A stretch of DNA of 64,000 nucleotides from JAFAXA01 sp963777325 (GCA_963777325.1 CAVZQE010000005.1:124001-188000), one strand, 5' to 3'; positions 29,381-40,976 are shown, numbered from the stretch's first letter. Notes: generated from the letters alone by a model not told the origin. Numbers and translations: made by a program.

Positions 29381-30064
29381 TCAAGTACTTGACGCGAGCA
29401 CCCGGCTTACCGCCGCGAAGTGCAGTCCGGCGGCGATCAGCACCATCGCGTGCCATACGGCGTTGTGAAACCTGGGCCGCTCGGTCGCATGCACCGCCGC
29501 GCCGAGCGAGTACACGATGCCGCCCCCGAGCAGCAACGCCAGCACGTCCACCGGGAGCGCGGCGGCGAGCGGGCGGATGACGGCCAGCAGCATCCAGCCC
29601 ATGCCGAGATAGAGCGCGAGCGAGAGGCGGTCGAAGCGTCGCGGGCTCGCAAGCTTCAGCGCGACCCCGAGCGCGGCCAGGGTCCAGGCGGCGACGCAGA
29701 GCGGCACGCCAACATCCGGGTCGACCGCGTGAAGCGCGAACGGTGTGTAGGTGCCCGCGATCATCACGAAGATCATCGCGTGGTCGAGGCGCCGCAGCGC
29801 CGCCTTCAACCGGCCGGGTCCGGCCAGATTATAGGCCGCCGACGCCGCCAGCATCCCGATCAGGCCGAAGCAATACACGAGCAGGGTCGCGAGCCGCCCG
29901 GCCGTTGCCTCGGGCGCGACGCTCGCGATAAGCCAGCAAACGGACGCGACCCCCGCGCACACGCCGACGACGTGGACGGCGCGGTCGGCCGCCGCTTCGG
30001 CCGGGTCGCAGTGCGGGAAGTCGGCGAAAGCGGCCGGAGGCTTCGTCGGGCGAGACTGCGCCAT
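29381..30064 (-). CDS. Haemolysin III / PAQR-family membrane protein
   Basis: A 227-residue seven-helix protein of the HlyIII/YqfA family. Family residues include DRAVHVVGVCAGVA, SAAYNLAGPGRLKAALRRLD with the conserved HAMIFVMIAGTYTPFAL, and the C-terminal FHNAVWHAMVLIAAGLHFAA containing the metal-type histidines. The family shares a fold with eukaryotic adiponectin-type receptors and may hydrolyse lipids; bacterial roles are unclear. ATG 30064 (MAQSRPTKPP) is preferred over a longer upstream extension. Confidence 0.85.
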   Translation of the reverse strand: MAQSRPTKPPAAFADFPHCDPAEAAADRAVHVVGVCAGVASVCWLIASVAPEATAGRLATLLVYCFGLIGMLAASAAYNLAGPGRLKAALRRLDHAMIFVMIAGTYTPFALHAVDPDVGVPLCVAAWTLAALGVALKLASPRRFDRLSLALYLGMGWMLLAVIRPLAAALPVDVLALLLGGGIVYSLGAAVHATERPRFHNAVWHAMVLIAAGLHFAAVSRVLASST

Positions 30065-30268
30065 TGCCGCTCCCAAACGCATCGCCACACCGGGCAAAAG
30101 AGTCAGTGACGAGACCGGCGCCATCGTTCGCGCCGGAGGCTGGCATCCGATGTGGTGCCGGGATAGCCTGCGGCAAAGGCGCGGCGGCCGGGCTCAGGCG
30201 GTCCGGTCGCGGCAAGGGGCCGGGGCGGCGGCGCCGACGGCCAAACGAGAAGAATAGGGGAAGCAGCT

Positions 30269-32215
30269 ATGAACGACGTCCCATCCGGCGCGCGGGTGTT
30301 CCCGGTTCGCCCCGACCTCGCGGCCCATGCCCTGGTCGACAGGGAGCGCTACCGCGCACTCTATGAGCAGGCGGCCAGCCACCCCGACGCCTTCTGGGGC
30401 GAGCAGGCGAAGCAGCGGGTGCAGTGGATCAAGCCGCCGACCCGGATCAAGAACACGAGCTTTACGGGCGACGTCTCGATCAAGTGGTTCGAGGACGGCG
30501 TGCTCAACGTCTCCGAGACCTGCCTCGACAAGCACCTGGCCGAACGCGGCGACCAGGTCGCCATCATCTGGGAGGGCGACGACCCGAACAGCACGGTTTC
30601 CGTCACCTACCGCGAACTGCACGGGCAGGTCTGCAAGCTCGCCAACGGCCTAAAGTCGCTCGGCGTCAAGAAGGGCGACCGGGTCACGATCTATCTGCCG
30701 ATGGTCATAGAGGCGGCGGTCGCGATGCTTGCCTGCGCCCGCATCGGCGCGGTCCACTCCATCGTGTTCGGCGGCTTCTCGCCGGACAGCCTGGCCAACC
30801 GCATCGAGGGCTGCACGTCGGAGATCCTGATCACGGCCGACGAAGGGCGGCGCGGCGGCCGCAAGGTCGCGCTCAAGACCAATGCCGACGAGGCGGCCAA
30901 GGCGGCGCCCGTCAGGCACATGGTCGTCGTCAAGGTGACCGGCGGCTCGGTGCCGATGCAGGACGGCCGCGACATCTGGTATGACGACCTGCTCGCCAGG
31001 CAATCGGCCGAATGCAAGCCCGAGCCGATGAACGCGGAAGACCCGCTGTTCATCCTGTTCACCTCCGGCAGCACCGGCAAGCCGAAAGGCGTGCTGCACA
31101 CGACCGCTGGCTACCTGGTCTGGGCCAGCTTCACGCACGAGCTGGTGTTCGACTACCACCCCGGCGACATCTACTGGTGCACGGCCGATGTCGGCTGGGT
31201 GACGGGGCACACCTATATCGTGTATGGCCCGCTCGCCAACGGCGCGACGACGCTGATGTTCGAGGGCGTCCCGAGCTACCCGGACAGCAGCCGGTTCTGG
31301 CAGGTCGTGGACAAGCACAAGGTCAACATCTTCTATACCGCGCCGACGGCGATCCGCGCGCTGATGCGCGACGGCGAGGCGCCGGTGCGCAACACCTCGC
31401 GCAAATCGCTGCGCGTACTCGGCAGCGTCGGCGAGCCGATCAACCCCGAAGCGTGGCTCTGGTACCACCGCGTCGTGGGCGAGGAGCGCTGTCCGGTCGT
31501 CGATACGTGGTGGCAGACGGAAACCGGCGGCATCATGATCAGCCCGCTGCCGGGCGCGATCGACACCAAGCCCGGCTCCGCGACCCTGCCGCTGCCGGGG
31601 GTGAAGCCGGTGCTGGTGGATGGCGAGGGCCGCGAACTGTCCGGCGCGGCCGAGGGCAATCTCTGCATTGCCGACAGCTGGCCCGGGCAGATGCGCACCG
31701 TGTACGGCGATCACGAGCGCTTCGTGCAGACCTATTTCTCGACCTTCAAGGGTCTCTATTTCTCCGGCGACGGGGCGCGGCGGGACGAGGACGGCTACTA
31801 CTGGATCACCGGCCGGGTCGACGACGTGATCAACGTCTCGGGCCATCGCATGGGCACGGCGGAGGTCGAGAGCGCGCTGGTCGCGCATCCGAAGGTGGCC
31901 GAGGCCGCGGTCGTCGGCTTCCCGCACGAGCTGAAGGGGCAGGGCATCTACGCCTACGTCACCCTGATCGCGGGCGAGGAGCCGTCCGACGCCTTGCGCA
32001 AGGAGCTGGTCGCCTGGGTGCGCCAGGAAATCGGCCCGATCGCGTCGCCCGACGCGATCCATTGGGCGCCCGGGCTGCCGAAGACCCGCAGCGGCAAGAT
32101 CATGCGCCGCATCCTGCGCAAGATCGCGGCGAATGAAACGGAAGGCCTCGGCGACACCTCGACGCTCGCCGACCCGGCGGTCGTGGACGACCTGATCAGC
32201 AGCCGCGCGGGCTGA
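30269..32215 (+). CDS. acs: Acetyl-CoA synthetase
   Basis: A 648-residue AMP-forming acyl-CoA synthetase that activates acetate. The P-loop-like signature is ILFTSGSTGKPKGVLHTTAG near residue 262. Other motifs are CTADVGWVTGHTYIVYGPLA, DTWWQTETGGIMISPLPGA near 415 and WITGRVDDVINVSGHRMGTA near 515. The C-terminal regulatory lysine motif PKTRSGKIMRRILRK, the site acetylated in Acs, lies near 605. Length and motif order favour Acs over propionyl-CoA synthetase, though the latter cannot be excluded. The ATG follows GAATAGGGGAAGCAGCT. A strong hairpin follows the stop. Confidence 0.95.
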   Translation: MNDVPSGARVFPVRPDLAAHALVDRERYRALYEQAASHPDAFWGEQAKQRVQWIKPPTRIKNTSFTGDVSIKWFEDGVLNVSETCLDKHLAERGDQVAIIWEGDDPNSTVSVTYRELHGQVCKLANGLKSLGVKKGDRVTIYLPMVIEAAVAMLACARIGAVHSIVFGGFSPDSLANRIEGCTSEILITADEGRRGGRKVALKTNADEAAKAAPVRHMVVVKVTGGSVPMQDGRDIWYDDLLARQSAECKPEPMNAEDPLFILFTSGSTGKPKGVLHTTAGYLVWASFTHELVFDYHPGDIYWCTADVGWVTGHTYIVYGPLANGATTLMFEGVPSYPDSSRFWQVVDKHKVNIFYTAPTAIRALMRDGEAPVRNTSRKSLRVLGSVGEPINPEAWLWYHRVVGEERCPVVDTWWQTETGGIMISPLPGAIDTKPGSATLPLPGVKPVLVDGEGRELSGAAEGNLCIADSWPGQMRTVYGDHERFVQTYFSTFKGLYFSGDGARRDEDGYYWITGRVDDVINVSGHRMGTAEVESALVAHPKVAEAAVVGFPHELKGQGIYAYVTLIAGEEPSDALRKELVAWVRQEIGPIASPDAIHWAPGLPKTRSGKIMRRILRKIAANETEGLGDTSTLADPAVVDDLISSRAG

Positions 32216-32224
32216 TCCGCCGCA

Positions 32225-32256
32225 ACCCGGCCCTTTCCGTGGGGAGAGGGCCGGGT
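32225..32256 (+). terminator. Hairpin terminator after acs
   Basis: ACCCGGCCCT at 32225-32234 pairs exactly with AGGGCCGGGT at 32247-32256 across a 12-base loop. It lies ten bases after the acs stop and before the convergent sugar-binding-protein gene. There is no T-tract, so it may be a weak or bidirectional terminator. Confidence 0.55.
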
Positions 32257-32311
32257 CGGTGCGCATACGATGCTGCCAATGTCAGCGTGGTTGCCGGTCG
32301 GCGGTGATCGC

Positions 32312-33424
32312 CTACTTCCCCCAGATCTTGGCGTAGGCATCCCGATAGCCGTTCGCGGGATCGTAGATGTCGTCCTTGCCGCCGTCGCCGTCGACGTTCT
32401 TCTCGGTCACGAGGTGGACCGGCGCGACATAGCCCGAAGGCGGCTGCCCGGCGAAGGCGCGGTTCAGTTCGTCGATGACCTGCCAGCCCTGGAGCAGCAG
32501 CGGCTCGGGCACCGTGGCCGCCTGATACTGGCCGGCGCGGATGCGCTCATACGCCGACTTGCTGCCATCGCCGGCGCTGATGTTCGCGGGAGGGCCGCCC
32601 GGATCGCGCCCGGCGGAAATCAGCGGCGGTCCGATGAAATCGTAATACAGATCGTTGATGGCGAGCGTATCGGTCCATTTCGTGCCGAAGCGCTGCAGCA
32701 GGGAGGTCGTGAGTTGCGGCATCCGGCTCGACGTGTCCCCGAGCGGCGTGTCCTCGAACGACAGCACCGTGCAGCCGGAACAGGTGCGGATCTCGTCCTG
32801 CATCATCTTCGCCTTGGACAGCGCGATCGCATAGGCGCTGTCGGTGAAGATGATCACTCCGGCGCGGCCGTCGCTCCGCGCGATGGCGTAGTCGGCCGCG
32901 ACCTTGGCGACGGACGCGCTGTCCGTGGTCACGTTCGCAACGACGTGGTATTGCGGCATGGTCCCGGGTTTCGGCGCGCCGTGCCAGGCGACGATCTTGA
33001 TGCCCTGGTCCACGGCCTGCTGGATGTCGGCCGCGTTCTGCACGATGTCGAACCCGCCGATGACGATCCCGTCCGGCTTCAGCGCCATCGCCTGACCGAA
33101 CGCGGACTGGATGCCGGAGACGCTCCCCTGGCCGTCCAGCACCCGGATCGTCCAGCCGATTTTCTTGCCCGCCTGCTGCACGCCGTCGCCGACCTCCTGC
33201 ACGCCGCCATTGCGCAGGTCGGCGGCGACATAGACCACCGTCTTGCCCGCGACCGCGCGCGGGCCCGTCGTCGGCCCGTCCCAGGAGGTGGCGGGAGCAA
33301 CGGCCGCCGCCACCGCCGAGCGGGCGCGCGCCAGCGCATCCTCGGCGTGCGCCTCCGATACAATCGAGGCGCCGGAGGCGGCGAGCAGCGAAGCGGCCAA
33401 CCGGACATATCCTGGTCCGCTCAC
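32312..33424 (-). CDS. Sugar ABC transporter periplasmic binding protein (RbsB-like)
   Basis: A 370-residue receptor of the ribose/galactose type (Peripla_BP_4). A signal peptide ending EAHA precedes KTVVYVAADLRNGGVQEVGD, then GIQSAFGQAMALKPDGIVIG, IKIVAWHGAPKPGT and DGRAGVIIFTDSAYAIALSK. An unusual CSGC pair sits near residue 225. Such receptors feed the ring-sugar importers encoded next on the same strand. Substrate is not predictable. Confidence 0.85.
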   Translation of the reverse strand: MSGPGYVRLAASLLAASGASIVSEAHAEDALARARSAVAAAVAPATSWDGPTTGPRAVAGKTVVYVAADLRNGGVQEVGDGVQQAGKKIGWTIRVLDGQGSVSGIQSAFGQAMALKPDGIVIGGFDIVQNAADIQQAVDQGIKIVAWHGAPKPGTMPQYHVVANVTTDSASVAKVAADYAIARSDGRAGVIIFTDSAYAIALSKAKMMQDEIRTCSGCTVLSFEDTPLGDTSSRMPQLTTSLLQRFGTKWTDTLAINDLYYDFIGPPLISAGRDPGGPPANISAGDGSKSAYERIRAGQYQAATVPEPLLLQGWQVIDELNRAFAGQPPSGYVAPVHLVTEKNVDGDGGKDDIYDPANGYRDAYAKIWGK

Positions 33425-33499
33425 GCAATCCGTACCGGTCCATGCACGTCCCTCCTGCGATGGCCCGCCTTTGGCGGAGCCGGTTGAGCATGCGCCCCG

Positions 33500-34574
33500 C
33501 TATCCCGGGGTCGGCTCGATCCTGCGCGGTTCCGGTTCCGGTTCGGGCGCGGGGCGGGCGCGCGTCTGCACCCGGCGCCGGCCGGTCCAACCGGCGAGGC
33601 CGATCGCGATCAGCAGGGTCGCGCCGTTGAAGGCCGGCTCGACCCAGAATGCGCCGCCGAGCTGCTGGATACCGGAAATCCCGATGGCGAGAATAACCAC
33701 GCCGACGACGGTGCCCCAGATGTTGACCCGGCCCGGGTTGATCGTCGTCGAGCCGAGGAAGGCTCCAACGAGCGCGGGCAGGAGGAACTCGAGCCCGACG
33801 CTCGCCTGGCCGACCCGCAGCCGCGCCGCCAGTACCGACGCCCGCAAAGGCCGTGAGCACGCCCGAGGTCATGAAGGCGAGCATGACGTAGCGCAGCGTC
33901 GGAATGCCGTTGAGTGCGGCCGCGCGCGGATTGGCGCCGATCGCATAGAGATAGCGCCCGACGGGCATGTAGGCCGACACCACCCACAGCAGCGATGGCA
34001 AGCCCGAGCACGTAGAAGGCCGGCACCGGTATCCCGAGCAGCGATGCCGTATCGATCTGGAAGAAGGACGGGGACAGGCGGCCGATGATCTGCCGTCCGC
34101 CCGTCCACCAGAGCGCGACCGCGTAGGTGAGCGTGCCGGTGCCGAGCGTCGCGATGAAGCTGTCGATCTGCGCGACCTCGACCAAGAGCCCGTTGAGCAG
34201 GCCGAACAGCAGGCCGAGCGCGAGCACGATCAGGACCGCGAAAGGCCACGGCACGCCCGCGATCTGCAGCGAGATCGCGAGCACATGCCAGAGCACCACG
34301 CCGTAGCCGACGGTCAGGTCGATCTTGCCGGTCATCATCGGCACGGTCGCGGCGAGGGACAGCATCGCGACCACTGCCTTGTCGCTCAGGATGGAGCGGG
34401 CGTTGAGCCAGGTCGGGAACGTCTTGGGCAGCACCGCCGAGAAAGCGAGCGCCAGCAGCACGGCCAGGATCACGAGGCCATAGACCGGCAGCAGCGCGGC
34501 CAGGCGGCGCCCGAGGCTCGCCCGCCTCAGCGTGCCCGGCGCCGGTTCGAGCGCGGTCGATCGCAGGGTGCCGC

Positions 34575-34578
<4 letters not shown>
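33500..34578 (-). pseudogene. Sugar ABC transporter permease (RbsC-like), two frameshifts
   Basis: An inner-membrane permease of the ribose/xylose/galactose class. The N-terminal half in one frame shows PMMTGKIDLTVGYGVVLWHV (usually GGIDLSVG) near residue 70 and IATLGTGTLTYAVALWWTGG. After about 34000 another frame gives RYLYAIGANPRAAALNGI, and after about 33840 a third gives PALVGAFLGSTTINPGRVNI and the last helices. Two single-base shifts therefore split the product. The ATG at 34576-34578 overlaps the ATPase stop (ATGA). Confidence 0.85.
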
Positions 34579-36128
<1,550 letters not shown>

Positions 36129-36349
36129 GCGCGCCGCGTTTGCTTCGCGCTCCGAACAGCTTGGTGCGGCCACCCATGGATCGCGCCGACCGAGCCGGGC
36201 CGGAGAATGCAGGTCTGGTCGTGCTTGCTGCCCGCAGCGAGTTCCGTTTCCTCGACCATCTCGACGCCGGTGCCGATCCGGAAGTTACTTTCAGGCTTAT
36301 CCGGCACCGTTGGCGATAACGCCGAGCCTGTCAATCCGGTCCGCACCCG
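36129..36349. other. Gap before the aroE region, no convincing gene
   Basis: Divergent intergenic space between the ABC ATPase start and the fragment preceding aroE. A 73-codon open frame on the minus strand (36125-36346) resembles nothing I know and would run into the ATPase start. Promoters for the sugar transporter operon presumably lie here, but no clear sites are visible. Confidence 0.4.
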
Positions 36350-36499
36350 CGACGATCCCGCGGGCCCATCGCCGCCGCCCGGGTGCTCCGACGCGACATC
36401 GCGCGCGATCTCGGCTATGGGCCGGAACAGATCGAGGCGCGGCTGCGCTGCGGCGTGCTCCGCGCCGGAGCCGCCGCCCTGGAGGAGCCCGCTTCATGA
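36350..36499 (+). pseudogene. Short 3' fragment, possibly of a CaiB/BaiF-type CoA-transferase
   Basis: The frame ending TGA at 36497-36499, overlapping the aroE ATG by four bases, encodes LRRDIARDLGYGPEQIEARL then GVLRAGAAALEEPAS. A C-terminus of the form LGY-(acidic helix)-EALRxxGVL is typical of family III CoA-transferases. No upstream part of such an enzyme is present, so this would be a leftover tail. The assignment rests on one weak motif. Confidence 0.3.
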
Positions 36500-37320
36500 C
36501 GGATCTCTACGCGGTCATCGGCAACCCGATCGGCCACAGCAAGTCGCCCATGATCCATCTCGCCTTCGCCCGCGCGACGGGGCAGGACCTCGACTACATC
36601 GCGCTCGAGGCTCCGGTCGGCGGCTTCGGGGCCAGGGTGGACGAGCTGCGCCGGCGCGGCGGGCTCGGTCTCAACATCACGACGCCGTTCAAGCTGGACG
36701 CCTTCGCCTATGCGACCGAGGTGAGCGAGCAGGCTCGGCTCGCGGGCGCTGCCAATTGCCTGAAGTTCGAAGGCGGGCGCGCGACCGCGCAGAACTTCGA
36801 CGGCATCGGGCTGACGAACGACATCGAGCGCAATCTCGGCTGCCCGATGCGGGGCCGCCGCGTGCTCGTGCTCGGAGCGGGCGGAGCGGTGCGCGGCGCG
36901 ATCCTGCCATTTCTCGAGCAGAGGCCGGGGCGGCTGGTCATCGTCAACCGAACGGTCGAGAAGGCGCGGGCGCTTGCCGCGCAGTTCGCCCCCTACGGAG
37001 CGCTGACGGCCACCGGATATGATGCCTTGGGGGGCGAGGGAGCGTTCGATCTGGTCGTCAACGCGACCTCCGCCAGCCTGCATGACGAGGCACCGCCGAT
37101 TTCGGTCGAGAGCTTCGTGCCGGACGGCCTCGCCTACGACCTGACCTACGGCAAAGGTCTGACGCCGTTCCTGCGAGTGGCCCGCAGGGCGGGTGTCGAG
37201 CGCGTGGCCGACGGCGTCGGCATGCTGGTCGAGCAGGCGGCCGAGGCGTTCGCATGGTGGCGCGGCGTCCGGCCCGACACGAAGCCGCTGATCGAGCTCC
37301 TGACGATCCCGCTGACGTAG
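36496..37320 (+). CDS. aroE: Shikimate dehydrogenase
   Basis: A 274-residue NADP enzyme reducing 3-dehydroshikimate to shikimate in aromatic amino-acid synthesis. The substrate-binding start is AVIGNPIGHSKSPMIHLAFA. The catalytic-Lys block is GLNITTPFKLDAFAYA (Lys near 64), followed by GAANCLKFEGGRATAQNFDG. The nucleotide fold is RRVLVLGAGGAVRGAILPFL and NRTVEKARALA near 150. GVGMLVEQAAEAFAWWRG closes the domain. GGAGG sits ten bases upstream of the ATG. It could be a paralogue of the AroE/YdiB/quinate type, which sequence alone does not separate. Confidence 0.9.
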   Translation: MTDLYAVIGNPIGHSKSPMIHLAFARATGQDLDYIALEAPVGGFGARVDELRRRGGLGLNITTPFKLDAFAYATEVSEQARLAGAANCLKFEGGRATAQNFDGIGLTNDIERNLGCPMRGRRVLVLGAGGAVRGAILPFLEQRPGRLVIVNRTVEKARALAAQFAPYGALTATGYDALGGEGAFDLVVNATSASLHDEAPPISVESFVPDGLAYDLTYGKGLTPFLRVARRAGVERVADGVGMLVEQAAEAFAWWRGVRPDTKPLIELLTIPLT

Positions 37321-37369
37321 ATCGGTGCCGCGTGCGATAACGCCGCGACGTCGCGGGGGAGAAAACGGA

Positions 37370-38233
37370 ATGGGCGATCTGGAAGGACTGGCTGGGCTGG
37401 GCAGGCAGGGGCTGCCCCGGCGCGGGTTCGTCATGACGAGCCTGATCGCAGGATACACGCTGGCCGCCGTCAGGGTGGAGGCGCAGGCGATTCATACGGA
37501 CAGCGCCGGATTGCAGGCGGGGGCGGTCTCCATTCCGGTTCGGGATGGCACCATCCCAGGCTACGCGGCGCGGCCGGATGGCAACGGGCCGTTCCCGATC
37601 GTGCTCGTGAACGAGGAGATCTTCGGCGTCCACGAATACATCAAGGACGTTTGCCGCAGGCTTGCGAAGCAAGGTTACCTGGCGGTCGCGCCGGAATGCT
37701 ACGCGCGGCACGGCGATCTGGGCGCGATGACGGACCCGCAGCAGATCGTGCGCGAGGTGATCCTCAAGACGCCCGATGCGGAAATCATGGCCGATCTCGA
37801 CGCCGCGGCGAGCTGGGCCGCTTCCCAGCATGGCGACGCGCACCGCCTGGGGGTGATCGGGTTCTGCCGGGGCGGGCGCAACACCTGGTTCTACGCCGCG
37901 CACAATCCGGCGCTCCGCGCGGCGGTCGCCTTTTACGGCCCGCTAGGCGGCCAGCCCTCTCCGATCCAGCCACGCACGGCGCTCGAGGTCGCGAGCGAGA
38001 TCAAGTGCCCGCTGCTCGGCCTCTACGGCGCGCAGGATCCCGGCATCCCGGTCGCGAGCGTGCGGGAAGCCGAGCAGAAGGCCAGGGAAAGCGGCGAGCC
38101 GGTCGAGATCGTCGTCTATCCCGACGCCGGCCACGGTTTCCACGCCGACTACCGGCCGAGCTACCGGCCGGACGCGGCGGCGGACGCGTGGAAGCGCATG
38201 CTCGCCTGGCTCGGGGAATACGACCGGGCCTGA
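37370..38233 (+). CDS. Dienelactone hydrolase family protein with N-terminal leader
   Basis: A 287-residue alpha/beta hydrolase of the DLH family. The leader (LPRRGFVMTSLIAGYTLAAV, then RVEAQA) has paired arginines and a hydrophobic stretch, so export by Tat is plausible. The core shows IVLVNEEIFGVHEYIKDVC with the oxyanion Glu, GVIGFCRGGRNTW with the Cys nucleophile near residue 175, YGAQDPGIP with the Asp, and YPDAGHGFHADYRPSY with the His. This Cys-His-Asp triad is that of dienelactone hydrolase. ATG 37370 follows GGGGGAGAAAA. Confidence 0.85.
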   Translation: MGDLEGLAGLGRQGLPRRGFVMTSLIAGYTLAAVRVEAQAIHTDSAGLQAGAVSIPVRDGTIPGYAARPDGNGPFPIVLVNEEIFGVHEYIKDVCRRLAKQGYLAVAPECYARHGDLGAMTDPQQIVREVILKTPDAEIMADLDAAASWAASQHGDAHRLGVIGFCRGGRNTWFYAAHNPALRAAVAFYGPLGGQPSPIQPRTALEVASEIKCPLLGLYGAQDPGIPVASVREAEQKARESGEPVEIVVYPDAGHGFHADYRPSYRPDAAADAWKRMLAWLGEYDRA

Positions 38234-38351
38234 GGCGCGGGAGCGGCCGTGTTGCCGCACTCGTGAAGGCCGGAGCGCCCGGCCCGGCCTCGCAATGCGG
38301 CGAAGCGACCGCAATTCCGTTGCCCCGCCCATAAGCAGTCGGAGCCAGCAC

Positions 38352-39383
38352 GTGAGCGCGAACGAGAAGAACGGGCTTTCCCGCCGCCAGATCGTCGGCG
38401 GCGCCGGCGCGGGCCTAGCCGCGGCCACGGCGCCTGCTTTCGCGCAGGGAACAAACGCGGCGCCCGCGCCGCAAGCGCTCACAAACGCCTCGCCCGCGCC
38501 GCCAGCGCTCCAGGATCCGACGACCAAATACCCGAGGCCGCCCTTCCAGAAGCAGTCACAGCCTTGGCCCGGTCTGGCGAGCAAGATGGACCCCAAGCCG
38601 GACCATGGCGAGAAGAGCTATCGCGGGTCGGGCCGCCTCGCCGGTCGCCGCGCGCTCGTCACCGGCGGCGATTCAGGCATGGGCCGCGCCGCCGCCATCG
38701 CCTTTGCGCGTGAGGGAGCGGACGTCGCCATCAACTATCTTCCGGCCGAAGAGCCGGATGCGCAGGAGGTGATCGCGCTGATCAAGGCGGCGGGCCGTGT
38801 CGGGGTCGCGATTCCGGGCGACATCCGCGAGGAGGCGTTCTGCCGCAATCTGGTGGACCAGGCGGTGCGCGGCCTGGGCGGCCTCGACATCGTGGTCTGC
38901 AACGCGGGACGGCAGCAGACGCACGCGTCGATCCTCGACATCTCGACAGAGCAGTTCGACTGGACGATGAAGACGAACATCTACGCGCCGTTCTGGATCA
39001 TCAAGGCGGCGCTGCCCCATCTGTCCCCCGGCTCGGCGATCATCGGCACGACCTCCGAGCAGGCGTATGATCCGTCTCCCGACCTCTACGACTACGCGCA
39101 GACCAAGGCGGCGACGATGAACTACGTGAAGTCGCTCGCGAAGCAGCTCGGCCCGAAGGGCATCCGCGTGAATGGGGTCGCGCCCGGGCCGATCTGGACG
39201 CCGCTGCAGGTCAGCGGCGGGGCAACGATGGAAAAACTCGAGAAGTTCGGCGGCGAGACGCCGCTCGGGCGTCCCGGCCAGCCCGCCGAACTCGGGTCGA
39301 TCTACGTCCAGCTCGCCGCCGGCGATGCGAGCTTCGCGACCGGGCAGGTCTATGGCGCGGCGGGGGGAAGCGGACAGCCCTGA
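38352..39383 (+). CDS. Short-chain dehydrogenase/reductase with Tat-like leader
   Basis: About 343 residues. A twin-arginine leader (GLSRRQIVGGAGAGLAAATA, then PAFAQG) is followed by a Pro/Ala linker and a complete SDR domain. The domain shows RRALVTGGDSGMGRAAAIAF (glycine-rich loop), NYLPAEEPDAQEV, DIVVCNAGRQQTHAS and the catalytic YDYAQTKAATMNYVK. The pattern resembles the YhdF/general-stress SDR group. A GTG start at 38352 is chosen because GGAG lies about seven bases before it and the leader then begins cleanly; an in-frame ATG exists at 38295. NAD(P) enzymes are seldom exported, which makes the leader notable. Confidence 0.8.
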   Translation: MSANEKNGLSRRQIVGGAGAGLAAATAPAFAQGTNAAPAPQALTNASPAPPALQDPTTKYPRPPFQKQSQPWPGLASKMDPKPDHGEKSYRGSGRLAGRRALVTGGDSGMGRAAAIAFAREGADVAINYLPAEEPDAQEVIALIKAAGRVGVAIPGDIREEAFCRNLVDQAVRGLGGLDIVVCNAGRQQTHASILDISTEQFDWTMKTNIYAPFWIIKAALPHLSPGSAIIGTTSEQAYDPSPDLYDYAQTKAATMNYVKSLAKQLGPKGIRVNGVAPGPIWTPLQVSGGATMEKLEKFGGETPLGRPGQPAELGSIYVQLAAGDASFATGQVYGAAGGSGQP

Positions 39384-39484
39384 GCGGGGCGACCTGAGCC
39401 TGCGGCGACCTGATCCCGGGGGCGAATTGTATTGCATGCTGCCGTCGGCGGCCCAGAATGAGCGGAGAGGTCCGCGGGGGCATC

Positions 39485-40974
39485 ATGACAACGCTACGGC
39501 AGGTGAGGAAAAAGGTCCGGGCAGGCGTCGGTCCGAGATACCCGCAGGTCGTGGTGCTGGTCGGCGCCACCGGCGATCTGTCGCGCGCGCAAGCTGCTGC
39601 CCGGGCTGTTCCATCTGGCGAGCGCCGGCTTCATTCCGGCCTGCCGCATCGTCGGCGTGTCGCTGGACGAGCTCGACGCCGACGGCTTTCGCGCGGTCGC
39701 GCGCGAGGCGCTCTGCCAGTTCTCCACGCGGAAGGTCAACGAAGCCGACTGGTGCGCCTTCGCGGACAGTCTCGACTACGTGCCGCTCTCGGCTGGCCCC
39801 GAGGCGCTGAAGGCGGCGGTGGAACGGGCGGAACGGGATCGCTCGAGCGGAGAACCGCCGGCTGCACTATCTGAGCGTGCCGCCGAACGCCGCGCTCTCG
39901 GCGGTGCGGCTGCTCGGCGAGGCCGGCCTGGTCGAGCGCTCGCGCATCATCATGGAGAAGCCGTTCGGCACCGATCTCGCGAGCGCGGTGTCGCTCAACG
40001 CCAAGCTGCACGAGGTCTTCGCCGAGGAGCAGATCTTCCGCATCGACCACTTCCTCGGCAAGGAGCCGGCGCAGAACATCCTGGCGTTCCGCTTCGCCAA
40101 CGGCCTGTTCGAGCCGATCTGGAACCGCAACTTCATCGACCACGTGCAGATCGACGTGCCGGAGACGCTGGGCCTCGGCAAGCGCGCCGGCGTTCTACGA
40201 AGCAGACCGGCGCGTATCGCGACATGGTGGTGACGCACCTGTTCCAGATCCTCGCCTTCATGGCGATGGAGCCGCCGACCGCGCTCGAGCCCGCGCCGAT
40301 CAGCGAGGAGAAGAACAAGGTCTTCCGCAGCATGCTGCCGATCGAGCCGCGCGACGTGGTGCGCGGCCAGTACACCGGCTACCGCGCGGAGGAGGGCGTC
40401 GATCCGGAATCGGACACCGAGACCTTCATCGCGCTGAAGTGCGAGATCGACAACTGGCGCTGGGCCGGCGTGCCGTTCTTCCTGCGCACCGGCAAGCGGA
40501 TGGCCGAAGGGCAGCGGATCATCTCCATCGCCTTCCGCGAGCCGCCGAAGAGCATGTTCCCGGCCGGCTCGGGCGTCGGCTCGCAAGGGCCCGACCACCT
40601 GACCTTCGATCTCGCCGACGCGTCCAAGATGTCGCTGTCCTTCTACGGCAAGCGGCCCGGGCCCGGGCATGCGGCTCGACAAGCTCAGCCTGCAATTCGC
40701 GATGCACGACACCGGGCTGATCGGCGACGTGCTGGAGGCCTACGAGCGCCTGATCCTCGACGCGATGCGCGGCGACCGCACGCTGTTCACGACCGCCGAG
40801 GGCATCGAGCGGCTGTGGGAGGTCTCGGTGCCGCTGCTGGAAGCGCCGCCGCCGGTGCGCCTGTACGCGCCGGGCTCCTGGGGACCGAAATCGATCCATC
40901 AGCTCATCGCCCCGCACGCCTGGCGGCTGCCGTTCGAGCGCGCCTGGCGGACCCACGGCGAGCTGGCGAGCTGA
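39485..40974 (+). pseudogene. zwf: Glucose-6-phosphate 1-dehydrogenase, four to five frameshifts
   Basis: The coding path for G6PD is complete but scattered over frames. In order it has VVVLVGATGDLSR; LDELDADGFRAVAREALCQF; RLHYLSVPPNAALSAVRLLG; RIIMEKPFGTDLASAVSLNA; QIFRIDHFLGKEPAQNILAF (catalytic RIDHYLGKE block); GAYRDMVVTHLFQILAFMAM; RWAGVPFFLRTGKRM; and SWGPKSIHQLIAPHAW at the end. Shifts lie near 39586, 39845, 40185-40200 (probably two) and 40662. The first adds one base to TCGCGCGCGC, the last lies in a CCCGGGCCCGGG run. The enzyme makes NADPH at the entry to the pentose-phosphate and Entner-Doudoroff routes. If the shifts are real there is no functional product from this copy. Confidence 0.9.
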
Positions 40975-40976
40975 CC

